Shown here: one piece after another, positions 54,545 to 63,600 of the stretch
Layout: every line of letters begins with the position of its first letter
Numbering within the stretch: the first letter of the stretch is position 1
From: Pseudomonas sp.
GTDB taxonomy: Bacteria > Pseudomonadota > Gammaproteobacteria > Pseudomonadales > Pseudomonadaceae
Length of the DNA stretch: 64,000 nucleotides
Assembly (NCBI RefSeq): GCF_002796985.1
Contig: NZ_PEKX01000016.1
Span: 1 to 64,000 of the forward strand
Reading direction: 5' to 3'
The notes under the pieces: generated by a model
The model's input: the letters and a program-made list of their open reading frames with translations, nothing else
Told to the model about the DNA's origin: nothing
The model's database searches: none
Made by a program: the position numbers and the translations under genes

Positions 54545-54847
54545 ATGAAGTTCGTACATCAACGGGAGCACCTGAACGAAGGCGACCTGGTCGTCATCGA
54601 GTGCTCCATGACCTGCAACATCCGCCTGATGACTGACGCTGCCTTCCGCAGCTTCAAGAACGGCGGTCGCCACGTTTACCACGGCGGCGCGTTCGACCGC
54701 TTCCCGGCCAAGATCAAGGTGCCCAGCACCGGCAACTGGAACATCACCATCGATACCGTCACCCGCCGCGCCATCAGCGTCACGCGCAAGGCCGACTTCA
54801 AGTACAGCATCAAGTTCGTTCGCAAGTCGCCGTCGAACTTCGGCTGA
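54545..54847 (+). CDS. DUF1883 domain protein
   Basis: A 100-residue soluble protein that is a complete DUF1883 domain. FVHQREHLNEGDLVVIECS, NIRLMTDAAFRSFKNG and YHGGAFDRFPAKIKVPSTGN are the conserved strands. The same domain is found fused to TIR domains in some bacteria, but no TIR gene is near this one. It is basic at the C-terminus (KADFKYSIKFVRK). The function is unknown. Confidence 0.85.
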   Translation: MKFVHQREHLNEGDLVVIECSMTCNIRLMTDAAFRSFKNGGRHVYHGGAFDRFPAKIKVPSTGNWNITIDTVTRRAISVTRKADFKYSIKFVRKSPSNFG

Positions 54848-54867
54848 TCCTCATTGCCCCGTCCCGG

Positions 54868-55359
54868 TCATTGGTGCGCGGGGAAATCCCTGAGCAGGCG
54901 GGCGATGCCTTCGTCCACGGCCTGCTGGGTGATCTTCGGATCGTGCAACTGGCGCGCTACCTGCGCCTGATAGAGCACCTGTCCGGTCGTCTCGTCGAGA
55001 ATCTGCAGCGCCAGGCGCGCCTGTTCCTGATCGGTGATCTGCGTCTGGGTCATGACACCCGCGCTGGTCACCACCGGGCGCTGGACGATGCCGGTCTGGC
55101 TATCCAGGCCGACGGCGTAGATCACCCGAAGCTCTCCTGAACCTTCCTGAAATCGATAGCCCTTGGCTTCCAGCGCGCGGCGCACGGCGAGATCGAAGCG
55201 ATCCTCCAGGTCCTCGCGGTGGCCCTGTGCGCGCACGGCCTGGACGAAGAAGGTGCTTTGCCGGCCGGTGGCGGCGGGGGAGACGTTGACATTGGCGGGA
55301 TCGCTGCCGGCGCAAGCGCTCAGCAGCAGGCAGAGCAGGGGAAGGATCAGGCGGGACAT
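54868..55359 (-). CDS. DUF4136-type lipoprotein
   Basis: A 163-residue lipoprotein. The signal MSRLILPLLCLLLSACAGSD has lipobox LSAC (Cys16). The mature domain (FDLAVRRALEAKGYR, LRVIYAVGLDSQ, ARLALQILDETTGQVLYQAQV and the terminal AVDEGIARLLRDFP helix) follows the DUF4136 pattern, a small alpha/beta domain of unknown function. ATG 55359 is chosen over the start six codons upstream because it gives the standard signal length. Confidence 0.8.
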   Translation of the reverse strand: MSRLILPLLCLLLSACAGSDPANVNVSPAATGRQSTFFVQAVRAQGHREDLEDRFDLAVRRALEAKGYRFQEGSGELRVIYAVGLDSQTGIVQRPVVTSAGVMTQTQITDQEQARLALQILDETTGQVLYQAQVARQLHDPKITQQAVDEGIARLLRDFPAHQ

Positions 55360-55456
55360 GGACGTGCCTCTGGTCATTGTCCCGCAAGGTTAGCCGCCCT
55401 GCAGCGGCGCGCCGCCCAACCCTTGGTTGGGCGCCAGCCAATTGGGCGACCAGGCC

Positions 55457-56542
55457 TCAGCGACGGGTCAGCAGTACACCGGCTTCCATGTGGTGCGTGT
55501 AGGGGAACTGGTCGAACAGGGCGCAGCGGCTGACCTTGTGGGTGTCGTGCAGCTGGGCGATATTCTGTGCCAGGGTCTCCGGGTTGCAGGAGATGTACAG
55601 GATGTTGTCGAAGCGCCGGGTCAGCTCACAGGTGTCCGGGTCCATGCCGGCGCGCGGCGGGTCGACGAACACGCTGCCGAACTCGTAGGACTTCAGGTCG
55701 ACGTCGGCCAGGCGGCGGAACGGGCGCACGTCATTCAGCGCCTGGGTCAGTTCCTCGGCGGAGAGGCGCACCAGGGTCACGTTGTCCACGGCGTTGTCGG
55801 CCAGGTTGGCCAGGGCGGCGTTCACCGAGGTCTTGCTGATCTCGGTGGCCAGTACCTTGCGCACGCGGGTGGCCAGCGGCAGGGTGAAGTTGCCGTTGCC
55901 GCAGTACAGCTCCAGCAGGTCGTCTTCGCGCTGGCCCAGGGCTTCGTACGCCCAGTTGAGCATCTTCTGGCAGACCTCGCCGTTGGGCTGGGTGAAGGCG
56001 CCCTCCGGCTGGCGGTAGCGGAAGGTGCGGCCGGCGACGGTCAACTCTTCGTTCACGTAGTCACGGCCGACTACCAGACGCTTGCCACGGGAGCGACCGA
56101 CGATGCTCACGCCCAGTTCGGCGGCCAGCTTTTCGGCGGCAGCCTGCCAGGTCGCGTCCACCGGGCGGTGGTAGCAGAGGGTGATCATTGCGTCGCCCGC
56201 CAGGGTGGTGAGGAACTCCACCTGGAACAGCTTGTGGCCCAGCGTCGGCTCGGCCCAGGCGGCCTTCAGGCGCGGCATGAGTTCGTTGATGCGCTGGCTG
56301 GCGATGGGGAATGCCTCGATCAGGATCGGCGTGTGCTTGTCCCCCTGCTCGAACATCGCGTAGTGGCGAGCCTCGCCCTCGCGCCACAGGCGGAACTCGG
56401 CGCGCAGGCGGTAATGCTCGCGGGGCGAATCGAACACCGCAGGTTCCGGCGCGGCGAAAGGCGCCAGCAGTTCGCGCAGGCGCGTGGTCTTGTCGGCCAG
56501 TTGGGTGTCGTATTGAGAGGGATCGAAGCGCGGACTGCTCAT
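55457..56542 (-). CDS. trmA: tRNA (uracil-54-C5)-methyltransferase TrmA
   Basis: A 361-residue SAM-dependent enzyme that makes ribothymidine (m5U54) in the T-loop of tRNAs. The SAM motif is LLELYCGNGNFTLPLA, and the catalytic Cys is in YISCNPETLAQN. FVDPPRAGMDPDT is motif IV. There is no N-terminal TRAM domain and no Fe-S cysteines, which separates TrmA from RlmC/RlmD. The length is normal (E. coli 366). ATG 56542 fits homologues. Confidence 0.96.
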   Translation of the reverse strand: MSSPRFDPSQYDTQLADKTTRLRELLAPFAAPEPAVFDSPREHYRLRAEFRLWREGEARHYAMFEQGDKHTPILIEAFPIASQRINELMPRLKAAWAEPTLGHKLFQVEFLTTLAGDAMITLCYHRPVDATWQAAAEKLAAELGVSIVGRSRGKRLVVGRDYVNEELTVAGRTFRYRQPEGAFTQPNGEVCQKMLNWAYEALGQREDDLLELYCGNGNFTLPLATRVRKVLATEISKTSVNAALANLADNAVDNVTLVRLSAEELTQALNDVRPFRRLADVDLKSYEFGSVFVDPPRAGMDPDTCELTRRFDNILYISCNPETLAQNIAQLHDTHKVSRCALFDQFPYTHHMEAGVLLTRR

Positions 56543-56576
56543 GGGGCGGGTAACTCGTGTGGGTCGGCGGCAGTTG

Positions 56577-56648
56577 ATGGGTATCGCTGCGCTCCGCGCC
56601 CTCCTACTTCGGTGTCGCTTGTAGGAGGGGGGGCGCAGCGATACCCAT
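56577..56648. repeat. inverted repeat, GATGGGTATCGC family (reverse order)
   Basis: ATGGGTATCGCTGCGCTCC...CTCCTAC is followed by GTAGGAGG...GGCGCAGCGATACCCAT. These are the same arms as at 34690 but in exchanged order. Confidence 0.85.
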
Positions 56649-56664
56649 GCCGCGAAAGAGAAAA

Positions 56665-57960
56665 TCAGGCGTTGAACCAGCCCAGCTTGATCACGAACAG
56701 GATCGACAGGATCACCAGCGCCGGGTTCAGCTCGCGGAAGCGGCCGGCCAGCAGCTTGCAGGCGGTCCAGGTGATGAAGCCGAAGGCGATGCCGTTGGCG
56801 ATGGAGAAGGTCAGCGGCATGGCCAGAGCGGTCACCACCACGGGGGCCGCGACGGTCAGGTCGTCCCAGTCGATCTCGGCCAGGCCCGAGGCCATCAGCA
56901 CGGCGACGAAGAACAGCGCCGGCGCGGTGGCGAAGGCCGGCACGTTGCCCGCCAGCGGGGCGAAGAACAGTGCCAGCAGGAACAACAAGGCGACCACGAT
57001 GGCGGTCAGGCCGGTACGGCCGCCGGCGGAAACGCCCGCCGCCGACTCGATGTAGCTGGTGGTGGTGGAGGTGCCCAGCAGCGAGCCGACCATGGCGGCG
57101 GAGCTGTCGGCGATCAGGGCGCGGCCCATCTTCGGCATGTGCCCGTCCTTGCCCATCAGGCCGGCGCGCTTGGCTACGCCGATCAGGGTGCCGGAGTTGT
57201 CGAACAGGTCGACGAAGAGGAAGGCGAAGATCACGCTGAACAGGCCGATGTCCAGGGCGCCCTTGATATCCAGCTGGAGGAAGGTCGGTGCCAGCGACGG
57301 CGGCATCGACACAACGCCACCGAACTGGGAGACGCCGATGGCGATGGAGATGAAGGTCACCACCAGGATGCCGATCATCACCGCGCCGGTCACGCGGCGG
57401 GCTTCCAGGGCGACGATCAGGATGAACCCGAGGATCGCCAGCAGCGGTGCCGGCTTGGCCAGGTCACCCATGCCCACCAGGGTGGCCTGGTTGGCGACGA
57501 CGATGCCCGATTCCTTCAGCGCGATCAGCGCGAGGAACAGGCCGATGCCGGCGGCGATTGCCGAACGTAGCGCCAGGGGGATGCTGTTGATGATCCACTC
57601 GCGGATGCGGAAGATCGAAATGATGAAGAACATGCACGCGGAGAGGAACACTGCGCCAAGCGCCACCTGCCAGGTGTGGCCCATGTGCAGGACCACGGTG
57701 TAGGTGAAGAAGGCGTTCAGGCCCATGCCGGGAGCCAGGGCGATCGGGTAGTTGGCGATCAGGCCCATCACCGCCGAGCCGATGGCCGCGGCCAGGCAGG
57801 TGGCAACGAAGATCGCGCCTTTATCCATGCCCGTTTCGCCGAGGATGCTCGGGTTGACGAAAAGGATGTAGGCCATGGTCAGGAAGGTAGTGATACCCGC
57901 CAGGATCTCAGTGCGCACATTGGTGTTGTGCGCCTTGAGTTGGAACAGCTTTTCCAGCAT
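56665..57960 (-). CDS. purine (adenine/guanine/hypoxanthine) permease, AzgA-like NCS2
   Basis: A 431-residue inner-membrane protein with about 12-14 membrane segments. It begins MLEKLFQLKAHNTNVRTEI, the typical AzgA/AdeP/GhxP start. TFLTMAYILFVNPSIL (TM1), GLNAFFTYTVV (TM3) and LLGTSTTTSYIESAAGVSAG (TM10, substrate motif) are family signatures of the proton-driven purine permeases. Whether adenine or guanine/hypoxanthine is preferred cannot be read. It is next to trmA on the same strand, as in P. aeruginosa (PA4719-PA4720), with a repeat in the 122-bp gap. Confidence 0.9.
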   Translation of the reverse strand: MLEKLFQLKAHNTNVRTEILAGITTFLTMAYILFVNPSILGETGMDKGAIFVATCLAAAIGSAVMGLIANYPIALAPGMGLNAFFTYTVVLHMGHTWQVALGAVFLSACMFFIISIFRIREWIINSIPLALRSAIAAGIGLFLALIALKESGIVVANQATLVGMGDLAKPAPLLAILGFILIVALEARRVTGAVMIGILVVTFISIAIGVSQFGGVVSMPPSLAPTFLQLDIKGALDIGLFSVIFAFLFVDLFDNSGTLIGVAKRAGLMGKDGHMPKMGRALIADSSAAMVGSLLGTSTTTSYIESAAGVSAGGRTGLTAIVVALLFLLALFFAPLAGNVPAFATAPALFFVAVLMASGLAEIDWDDLTVAAPVVVTALAMPLTFSIANGIAFGFITWTACKLLAGRFRELNPALVILSILFVIKLGWFNA

Positions 57961-58250
57961 GTTTGGCTCCCCGTGACGCTCTTGCGCCGTTATCGTTCTG
58001 GCCGGGAAAAGCAAGGTGCATGCCCAGGTGGGCCGTGCGCCTTTTCTTGTGACCGGCAAAAGGCGCGCATGATACCAGCTTGCCCTGAACCGGAGAATTT
58101 CTGACCGGACCGCCAGCATCCGTTCGTCTGCAAGCTTAGTCGCAGGCGCCGACCAAGGGAGTGCAACTTGTGTGCTGGCGGTGGTCTGACACTTCATGAC
58201 CTTGGCTATAACCTGGGCCCGACCGGGCCATTCAGTCTGATTCGCAGTCG

Positions 58251-58757
58251 ATGAAACGCTCTATTCCGATCCTCTTCGCCTCATTGTTGGGCGCCTCTTT
58301 GCTGGGGGCGTGTGCCGGTGCGCCGCCGTCGGCCCCGCAGCATACGTTCGATGTCCACGCCGTGGCCGAAAAGCCCACGGCCAGCACGCGCACCCTGGCT
58401 GACCCGCAAGGCAAGGCGGTGCTGGTGACCACTCATCCCGCCCTGACCCAGCGCGACGTGCAGCGGGCCGAGCTGGCCAGCGTGGCCGACGGCACGCCGG
58501 CGGTGCGCGTGCTGTTCACGCCCGAAGCCAGCCAGCGCCTGGCGAAGCTGACCCAGGAGGAGCAGGGCAAGGCCCTGGCGGTGGTCATCGACGGGCAACT
58601 GCGCCTGCTGCCCAAGGTGACGCGGGTGGTGACCGACGGGCAGGTGATGCTCAAGGGCTTTGCCGGCCAGGAGGAGGCTCAGACGCTGGTGCGTCGGATC
58701 AACGAGCTGCGTGATATGCCGGTGCAGCCGGAGCAGGGGGCGGGTGGGCAGCCGTAG
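58251..58757 (+). CDS. lipoprotein with a SecD P1-head-like domain
   Basis: A 168-residue protein. The lipoprotein signal is MKRSIPILFASLLGASLLGACAG (lipobox LGAC, Cys21). The mature part (about 65-150) has VRVLFTPEASQRLAKLTQEE, GKALAVVIDGQLRLLPKV and an MLKGFAGQEEAQTLVRRIN end, which is the pattern of the SecD periplasmic P1 head (residue-for-residue similar to the V-x-F-x2-A-x3-L-x2-LT...GKxLAVVLDG block). No transmembrane domain follows. A free-standing, lipid-anchored SecD-like head is unusual; its function is unknown. Confidence 0.75.
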   Translation: MKRSIPILFASLLGASLLGACAGAPPSAPQHTFDVHAVAEKPTASTRTLADPQGKAVLVTTHPALTQRDVQRAELASVADGTPAVRVLFTPEASQRLAKLTQEEQGKALAVVIDGQLRLLPKVTRVVTDGQVMLKGFAGQEEAQTLVRRINELRDMPVQPEQGAGGQP

Positions 58758-58781
58758 CTTCTTTAATAGGCGCGTGAGGAC

Positions 58782-58857
58782 GTAGGGCGGATCACCTGGA
58801 AACGGTTATCCGCCGATGGCCCGGCGGCGGATAACGCTGGCGCGTTATGCGCCCTAC
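58782..58857. repeat. inverted repeat, GTAGGGCG...ATAACGC family
   Basis: GTAGGGCGGAT...GGTTATCCGCC and GGCGGATAACGC...GCGCCCTAC form a 76-base hairpin. It is the complete member of the family also seen at 12869 and 18277. Confidence 0.85.
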
Positions 58858-58888
58858 GAAATCGTGCTTCATGGAAGAGACGTTTTTT

Positions 58889-58980
58889 GTAGGAGCGAGC
58901 TTGCTCGCGAACCGCGCAACTCCGGAGCCCAACTGGAATCCGTTCGCGAGCAATAACGATGGTGTCCCCCTCGCTCCTAC
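58889..58980. repeat. REP pair with interrupted second arm
   Basis: A normal GTAGGAGCGAGC arm is followed by TTCGCGAGCAA, then TAACGATGGTGTCCCC, then CTCGCTCCTAC. The insertion is at the same place as in the 18953 and 49354 copies. The gap 58758-59066 holds only these repeats and the glyA terminator. Confidence 0.8.
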
Positions 58981-59011
58981 AGGTTCTGCCTGTCCTCTCA
59001 GTGAGGCGCCC

Positions 59012-59045
59012 ATGAAAAAGCCCGGCATCTGCCGGGCTTTTTCAT
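59012..59045. terminator. bidirectional rho-independent terminator of glyA
   Basis: ATGAAAAAGCCCGGCA and TGCCGGGCTTTTTCAT are perfect complements with a two-base loop, 20 bases past the glyA stop. Confidence 0.92.
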
Positions 59046-59066
59046 GGTGCGGTTCGCGGCTTGGGC

Positions 59067-60320
59067 TTAGGCGCCGTAGACCGGGAACTTGGCGCAGATG
59101 GCCTTGACCTTCTCGCGCACGCCGTCCACCACGGACTCGTCGCCCATGTTGGTCAGGATGTCGCAGATCCAGCCAGCCAGCTCGCGGCACTCGGCTTCCT
59201 GGAAGCCGCGGGTGGTCACGGCGGGGGTGCCGATACGCAGGCCGGAGGTGACGAACGGGGAACGCGGGTCGTTCGGCACGCTGTTCTTGTTCACGGTGAT
59301 GAAGGCGCGACCCAGGGCAGCGTCGGCGTCCTTACCGGTGATGTCCTGCTTGATCAGGGACAGCAGGAACAGGTGGTTCTGGGTACCGCCGGACACCACG
59401 TCGAAGCCGCGCTCGATGAACACGCTGGCCATGGTCTGGGCGTTTTTCAGAACCTGCTGCTGGTAGGTCTTGAACTCGGGCTGCAGGGCTTCCTTGAAGC
59501 ACACGGCCTTGGCGGCGATCACGTGCTCCAGCGGGCCACCCTGGGCACCCGGGAAGACAGCGGAGTTCAGCTTCTTCTCGATCTCTTCGTTCTTGCGAGC
59601 GAGGATCAGGCCGCCGCGCGGGCCGCGCAGGGTCTTGTGGGTGGTGGTGGTGACCACATCGGCGAACGGCACCGGGTTCGGGTAGACGCCAGCGGCGACC
59701 AGACCGGCCACGTGGGCCATGTCGACGAACAGGTAGGCACCCACTTTGTCGGCGATGGCGCGGAAGCGCGGGAAGTCCAGCACCTGGGAGTAGGCGGAGA
59801 AGCCGGCAACGATCATCTTCGGCTTGTGCTCGATGGCCAGGCGCTCGACTTCGTCGTAGTCGATCAGGCCAGCGTCGGTGATGCCGTACTGAACAGCGTT
59901 GTACAGCTTGCCGGAGGACGAAACGCTGGCGCCGTGGGTCAGGTGACCGCCGTGGGCCAGGCTCATGCCCAGGATGGTGTCGCCGGCCGACAGCAGGGCC
60001 AGGTAGACGGCCGCGTTGGCCTGGGAGCCGGCGTGCGGCTGGACGTTGGCGTAGTCGGCGCCGAACAGTTGCTTGGCGCGGTCAATCGCAAGCTGCTCGA
60101 CGACGTCGACGTACTCGCAGCCACCGTAGTAGCGCTTGCCCGGGTAGCCTTCGGCGTATTTGTTGGTCAGCACCGAACCCTGGGCTTCCATCACCGCCGG
60201 GCTGGTGTAGTTCTCGGAGGCGATGAGCTCGATGTGCTCTTCCTGGCGTTGGGCTTCTTGCTCCATCGCGGCGAAGAGATCGGCATCGTAGCGGGCGAGG
60301 GTCAAATCACGGCTGAACAT
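59067..60320 (-). CDS. glyA: serine hydroxymethyltransferase
   Basis: A 417-residue PLP enzyme that converts serine and tetrahydrofolate to glycine and 5,10-methylene-THF. It begins MFSRDLTLARYDADLF. The PLP Lys is in VVTTTTHKTLRGPRGG, ENYTSPAVMEAQGSVLTNKYAEG is the substrate/dimer loop, and MAHVAGLVAAG carries the PLP-facing residues. ATG 60320 with AGGACC upstream is the usual start. Its place beside morA corresponds to glyA3 (PA4602) of P. aeruginosa. A strong terminator follows. Confidence 0.96.
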   Translation of the reverse strand: MFSRDLTLARYDADLFAAMEQEAQRQEEHIELIASENYTSPAVMEAQGSVLTNKYAEGYPGKRYYGGCEYVDVVEQLAIDRAKQLFGADYANVQPHAGSQANAAVYLALLSAGDTILGMSLAHGGHLTHGASVSSSGKLYNAVQYGITDAGLIDYDEVERLAIEHKPKMIVAGFSAYSQVLDFPRFRAIADKVGAYLFVDMAHVAGLVAAGVYPNPVPFADVVTTTTHKTLRGPRGGLILARKNEEIEKKLNSAVFPGAQGGPLEHVIAAKAVCFKEALQPEFKTYQQQVLKNAQTMASVFIERGFDVVSGGTQNHLFLLSLIKQDITGKDADAALGRAFITVNKNSVPNDPRSPFVTSGLRIGTPAVTTRGFQEAECRELAGWICDILTNMGDESVVDGVREKVKAICAKFPVYGA

Positions 60321-60479
60321 GGCGGTCCTCTTAAGGATCGGGTGCTGGGGGAAAGGCGCGCATTCTAACCCAAGGCGCTGGTGCTGGCACATGAAAGGCG
60401 GTCATGTGGCTGACAAGCGGGGTTCAAGGCCGGATATCAGTAGAATTGGGAGCGATTTGGCGGCCATGGTGGGATGGGC

Positions 60480-60561
60480 GTAGGAGCGGACTTCGTCCGC
60501 GATCGGTTCCCGGCTGCTCCGAGCCGGCCGGTGGCACATCGCGGACGGAGTCCGCTCCTAC
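60480..60561. repeat. REP inverted pair, GAGCGGACTTCGTCCGC family
   Basis: GTAGGAGCGGACTTCGTCCG arm and complement (GCGGACGGAGTCCGCTCC) around a spacer of about 38 bases, 40 bases past the morA stop. Confidence 0.9.
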
Positions 60562-60600
60562 GTGTAGCCGAACACCACGCGGATGTTGCCGGCCATGCCA

Positions 60601-63600
60601 TCAGCCGAGGAGCAGCAGCGCATTGCTGGCGAACAACGCGGGGAACTGGTCGGCTGGCACCGGGCGGCCGAAGAGGAAGCCCTGCACCTCGTCGCAGCCG
60701 TGCTCGCGCAGGAACTCCAGCTGCTCGTGGCTCTCCACGCCCTCGGCGATCACCATCAGGTTCAGGCTGTGGGCCATGGCGATGATGGCGCGGGCGATCT
60801 GCGCATCCTGCTCGCCGTGGGGCAGGCCGTCGACGAAGCTGCGGTCGATCTTCAGCACGTCGATGGGGAACTGCTTGAGGTAGTTGAGCGAGGAATAGCC
60901 GGTGCCGAAGTCGTCCACCGCGATCGCCAGACCCAGGCGTTTCAGCCCCTGAAGTATCTGCATCGCCTGGGACACGTCGCTCATCAGGATGCTTTCGGTC
61001 AGCTCCAGCTCCAGGCACGCCGGGGCGATACCGGTGTCCTTGAGGATGCCGGCGATACGCTCGCCCAGTTGCCCGTCGGCGAACTGCCGGGCCGAGAGGT
61101 TCACGGAAATCTTCGGCACCCGCACTTTGTCGCGGTGCCAGGCACGCAGCTGCAGGCAGGCCTGTTCCAGCAGCCAGTCGCCGACCTGGGCGACCAGGCC
61201 GAGCTCTTCCAGCACCGGGATGAACTCCGCCGGCGGGATCAGCCCGCGTTTGGGATGCTGCCAGCGCAATAGTGCCTCGGCGCCAGTCAGGCGGCGGCCG
61301 TCGCCGGTGAACTGCGGCTGGTAGTGCAGGACGAATTCGTGCAGCTCGATGGCGCGGCGCAGGTCGCTTTCCAGCTCCAGGCGCTCCAGGGCGCGGGCGT
61401 TCATTTCGGCCTGGTAGAACTGGAAGTTGTTCTTGCCCATTTCCTTGGCGTGGTACATCGCCGTGTCGGCGTTCTTCATCAATTGGCTGAGCTCGGCGCC
61501 GTCCTGCGGTGAAAGCGCCACACCGATACTGGCGGTGACGAAGAACTCCCGACCCTCGAGGGTGAAAGGGCGGGCGAGGCTTGCGAGAATCTGTTCGGCG
61601 ACCTGGATCGCCTGCCTTAGCGCCCTCTCGCGGTCCTTCTGGCCGGGCAGCAGCAGGGTAAATTCGTCGCCGCCCATGCGTGCCACCGTGTCGTCGTCGC
61701 TGACGCAAAGGCTCAGGCGCTCGGCCACTTCCTTGAGCATGCGGTCGCCTGCGGCATGGCCGAGGGAGTCGTTGATCGGCTTGAAGCGGTCGAGGTCGAG
61801 GAACATCAGCACGACCCACTGCTGGTGCCGTTCGGCTTGCAGCAGCGCGGTGTGCAGGCGGTCCTGGAACAGCGTGCGGTTGGGCAGGTGGGTCAGGGCG
61901 TCGTAGTAGGCCAGGCGGTGGATGCGTCGCTCGCTGGCCTTGCGCTCGCTGATGTCGCTGAAGAAGCAGACGAAGCTGACCAGGTCGCCTTCCTCGTCGT
62001 GTACCGCGGTGATGCCGACCCAGCTCGGGTACAGCTCGCCGTTCTTGCGCTTCTGCAGGATCTCGCCTTCCCAGCTGCCGCTCCTGAGCAGGCTTTCCAT
62101 CACGTGCTTGAGCTGGTTGGCTTCCTGGCGGTCGGCGGTGAGCAGGCGCGGCAACTGGTCCAGCACTTCCTCGGCGGAGTAGCCGGTGAGGCGGCTGAAG
62201 GAGTCGTTGATCTGCACGATGTAGCCGGCCGGATCGGTGACCATGATCGCCGCCGTGGAGTGCTCGAACACCGTCGCCGCCATGCGCATCTCGCGCTCGG
62301 CGCGGCGCTGCTGGCTGACGTCGCGGGCGACCCCGAGCAAGCCTTCGAAGCAGCCGTGGTCGTCCCACATCAGGGCGATTCGCAGCTCCACCGGAATCTT
62401 GTGGCCGTCGGCATGCAGGCAGTCGAGGCTGAATAGCTGCGGTTCGGCGCTTTCGCGCAGTTCGGCCAGGCGCTTGGGCTCGCCGATGGCGCCCTGCACG
62501 CGGTTGAGCAGTTCGTCCAGACGCTCCAGCTGTGCCGGGTTGGCGGCTATCGGCTGGAAGCCGTTGGCCAGCACCCACTCGGGGCTGTAGCCGAGCACCT
62601 GCTGGATCGACGGGCTGACGTAGTTGAGCTGGACCTGGGCGTCGGTGGAGATGATCACGTCGCTGATGCTCTCGGCGAGCATACGGTAGCGGCGGCCGCT
62701 CTCGCGCAGCGAGTTGTGCGCCTCGACGGTGTCGGTGATGTCCTTGGCCACGCCGATCAGCCGCGCCACGCGGCCGGTCGCATCGCGGGTGAAGGCCTGC
62801 TCGCGGATGTCGAACCAGTGCCAGTTGCCGTCGCGGTGACGCCAGCGCAGCTGGCTGTCCAGCAGCAGGCCGTCGCCCACCACCTGCTGCAGGTTACGCA
62901 CGCGCCAGTAGTACTCGGCGTCGTCCGGGTGCAGCACCTTCTCCCAGAACCGCTCACCCATCTCGCGCAGCTCATCGCTGCTGTAGCCCAGTTGGTGGCC
63001 GAGGTTGTGGTTGCTGAAGATCACCCGGCGCGCGGCGATATCGTGGATGTACAGGGTGTCGGGCACCGCGCGCACCGCGTCGGACCAGAACTTCTCGCGC
63101 TCGATCAGCGACAGCTCGACCTGCTTGCGGCTGGTGATGTCCGACAGGCTCAGGGTGACGGCGTGGAAGTCCTGGATCATCTCCGGCACGCGCAATTGCA
63201 GCCACAGGTGGCGCTGCTCGCCCTGGCGGGTGTGGATGCAGGCTTCCATCTCGACCATGCCGTGGCCGTGCAGCACGGCTTCGAGGACCTTGCTGCGCAC
63301 TCCGTCCGGGCGCATGCCGGCGCTGCCGATGAGCACCTGCCAGGCCTGTTCGGTAGTGCCAATGCCCATCAGGCGCTTGGCGACGTTGTTGATCTCGCTG
63401 ATGCGCACCTGGCGCAGCAACCAGGGGAGGCGCTCGGGCTGCGAGGCGATCCATTCGCTCAGGTCGCTCTGCCGGCGCAGGTTCAGGTCCACCAGGCTCT
63501 GGCGCAGGGCGGAGAGGTCGAGCACGCAGAGGGCGACGCCGACGCCGTCGAAGATGTCCTGGTAGCGCCGACGGGTCTCTTCGAGGATGTGCAGCGCCTG

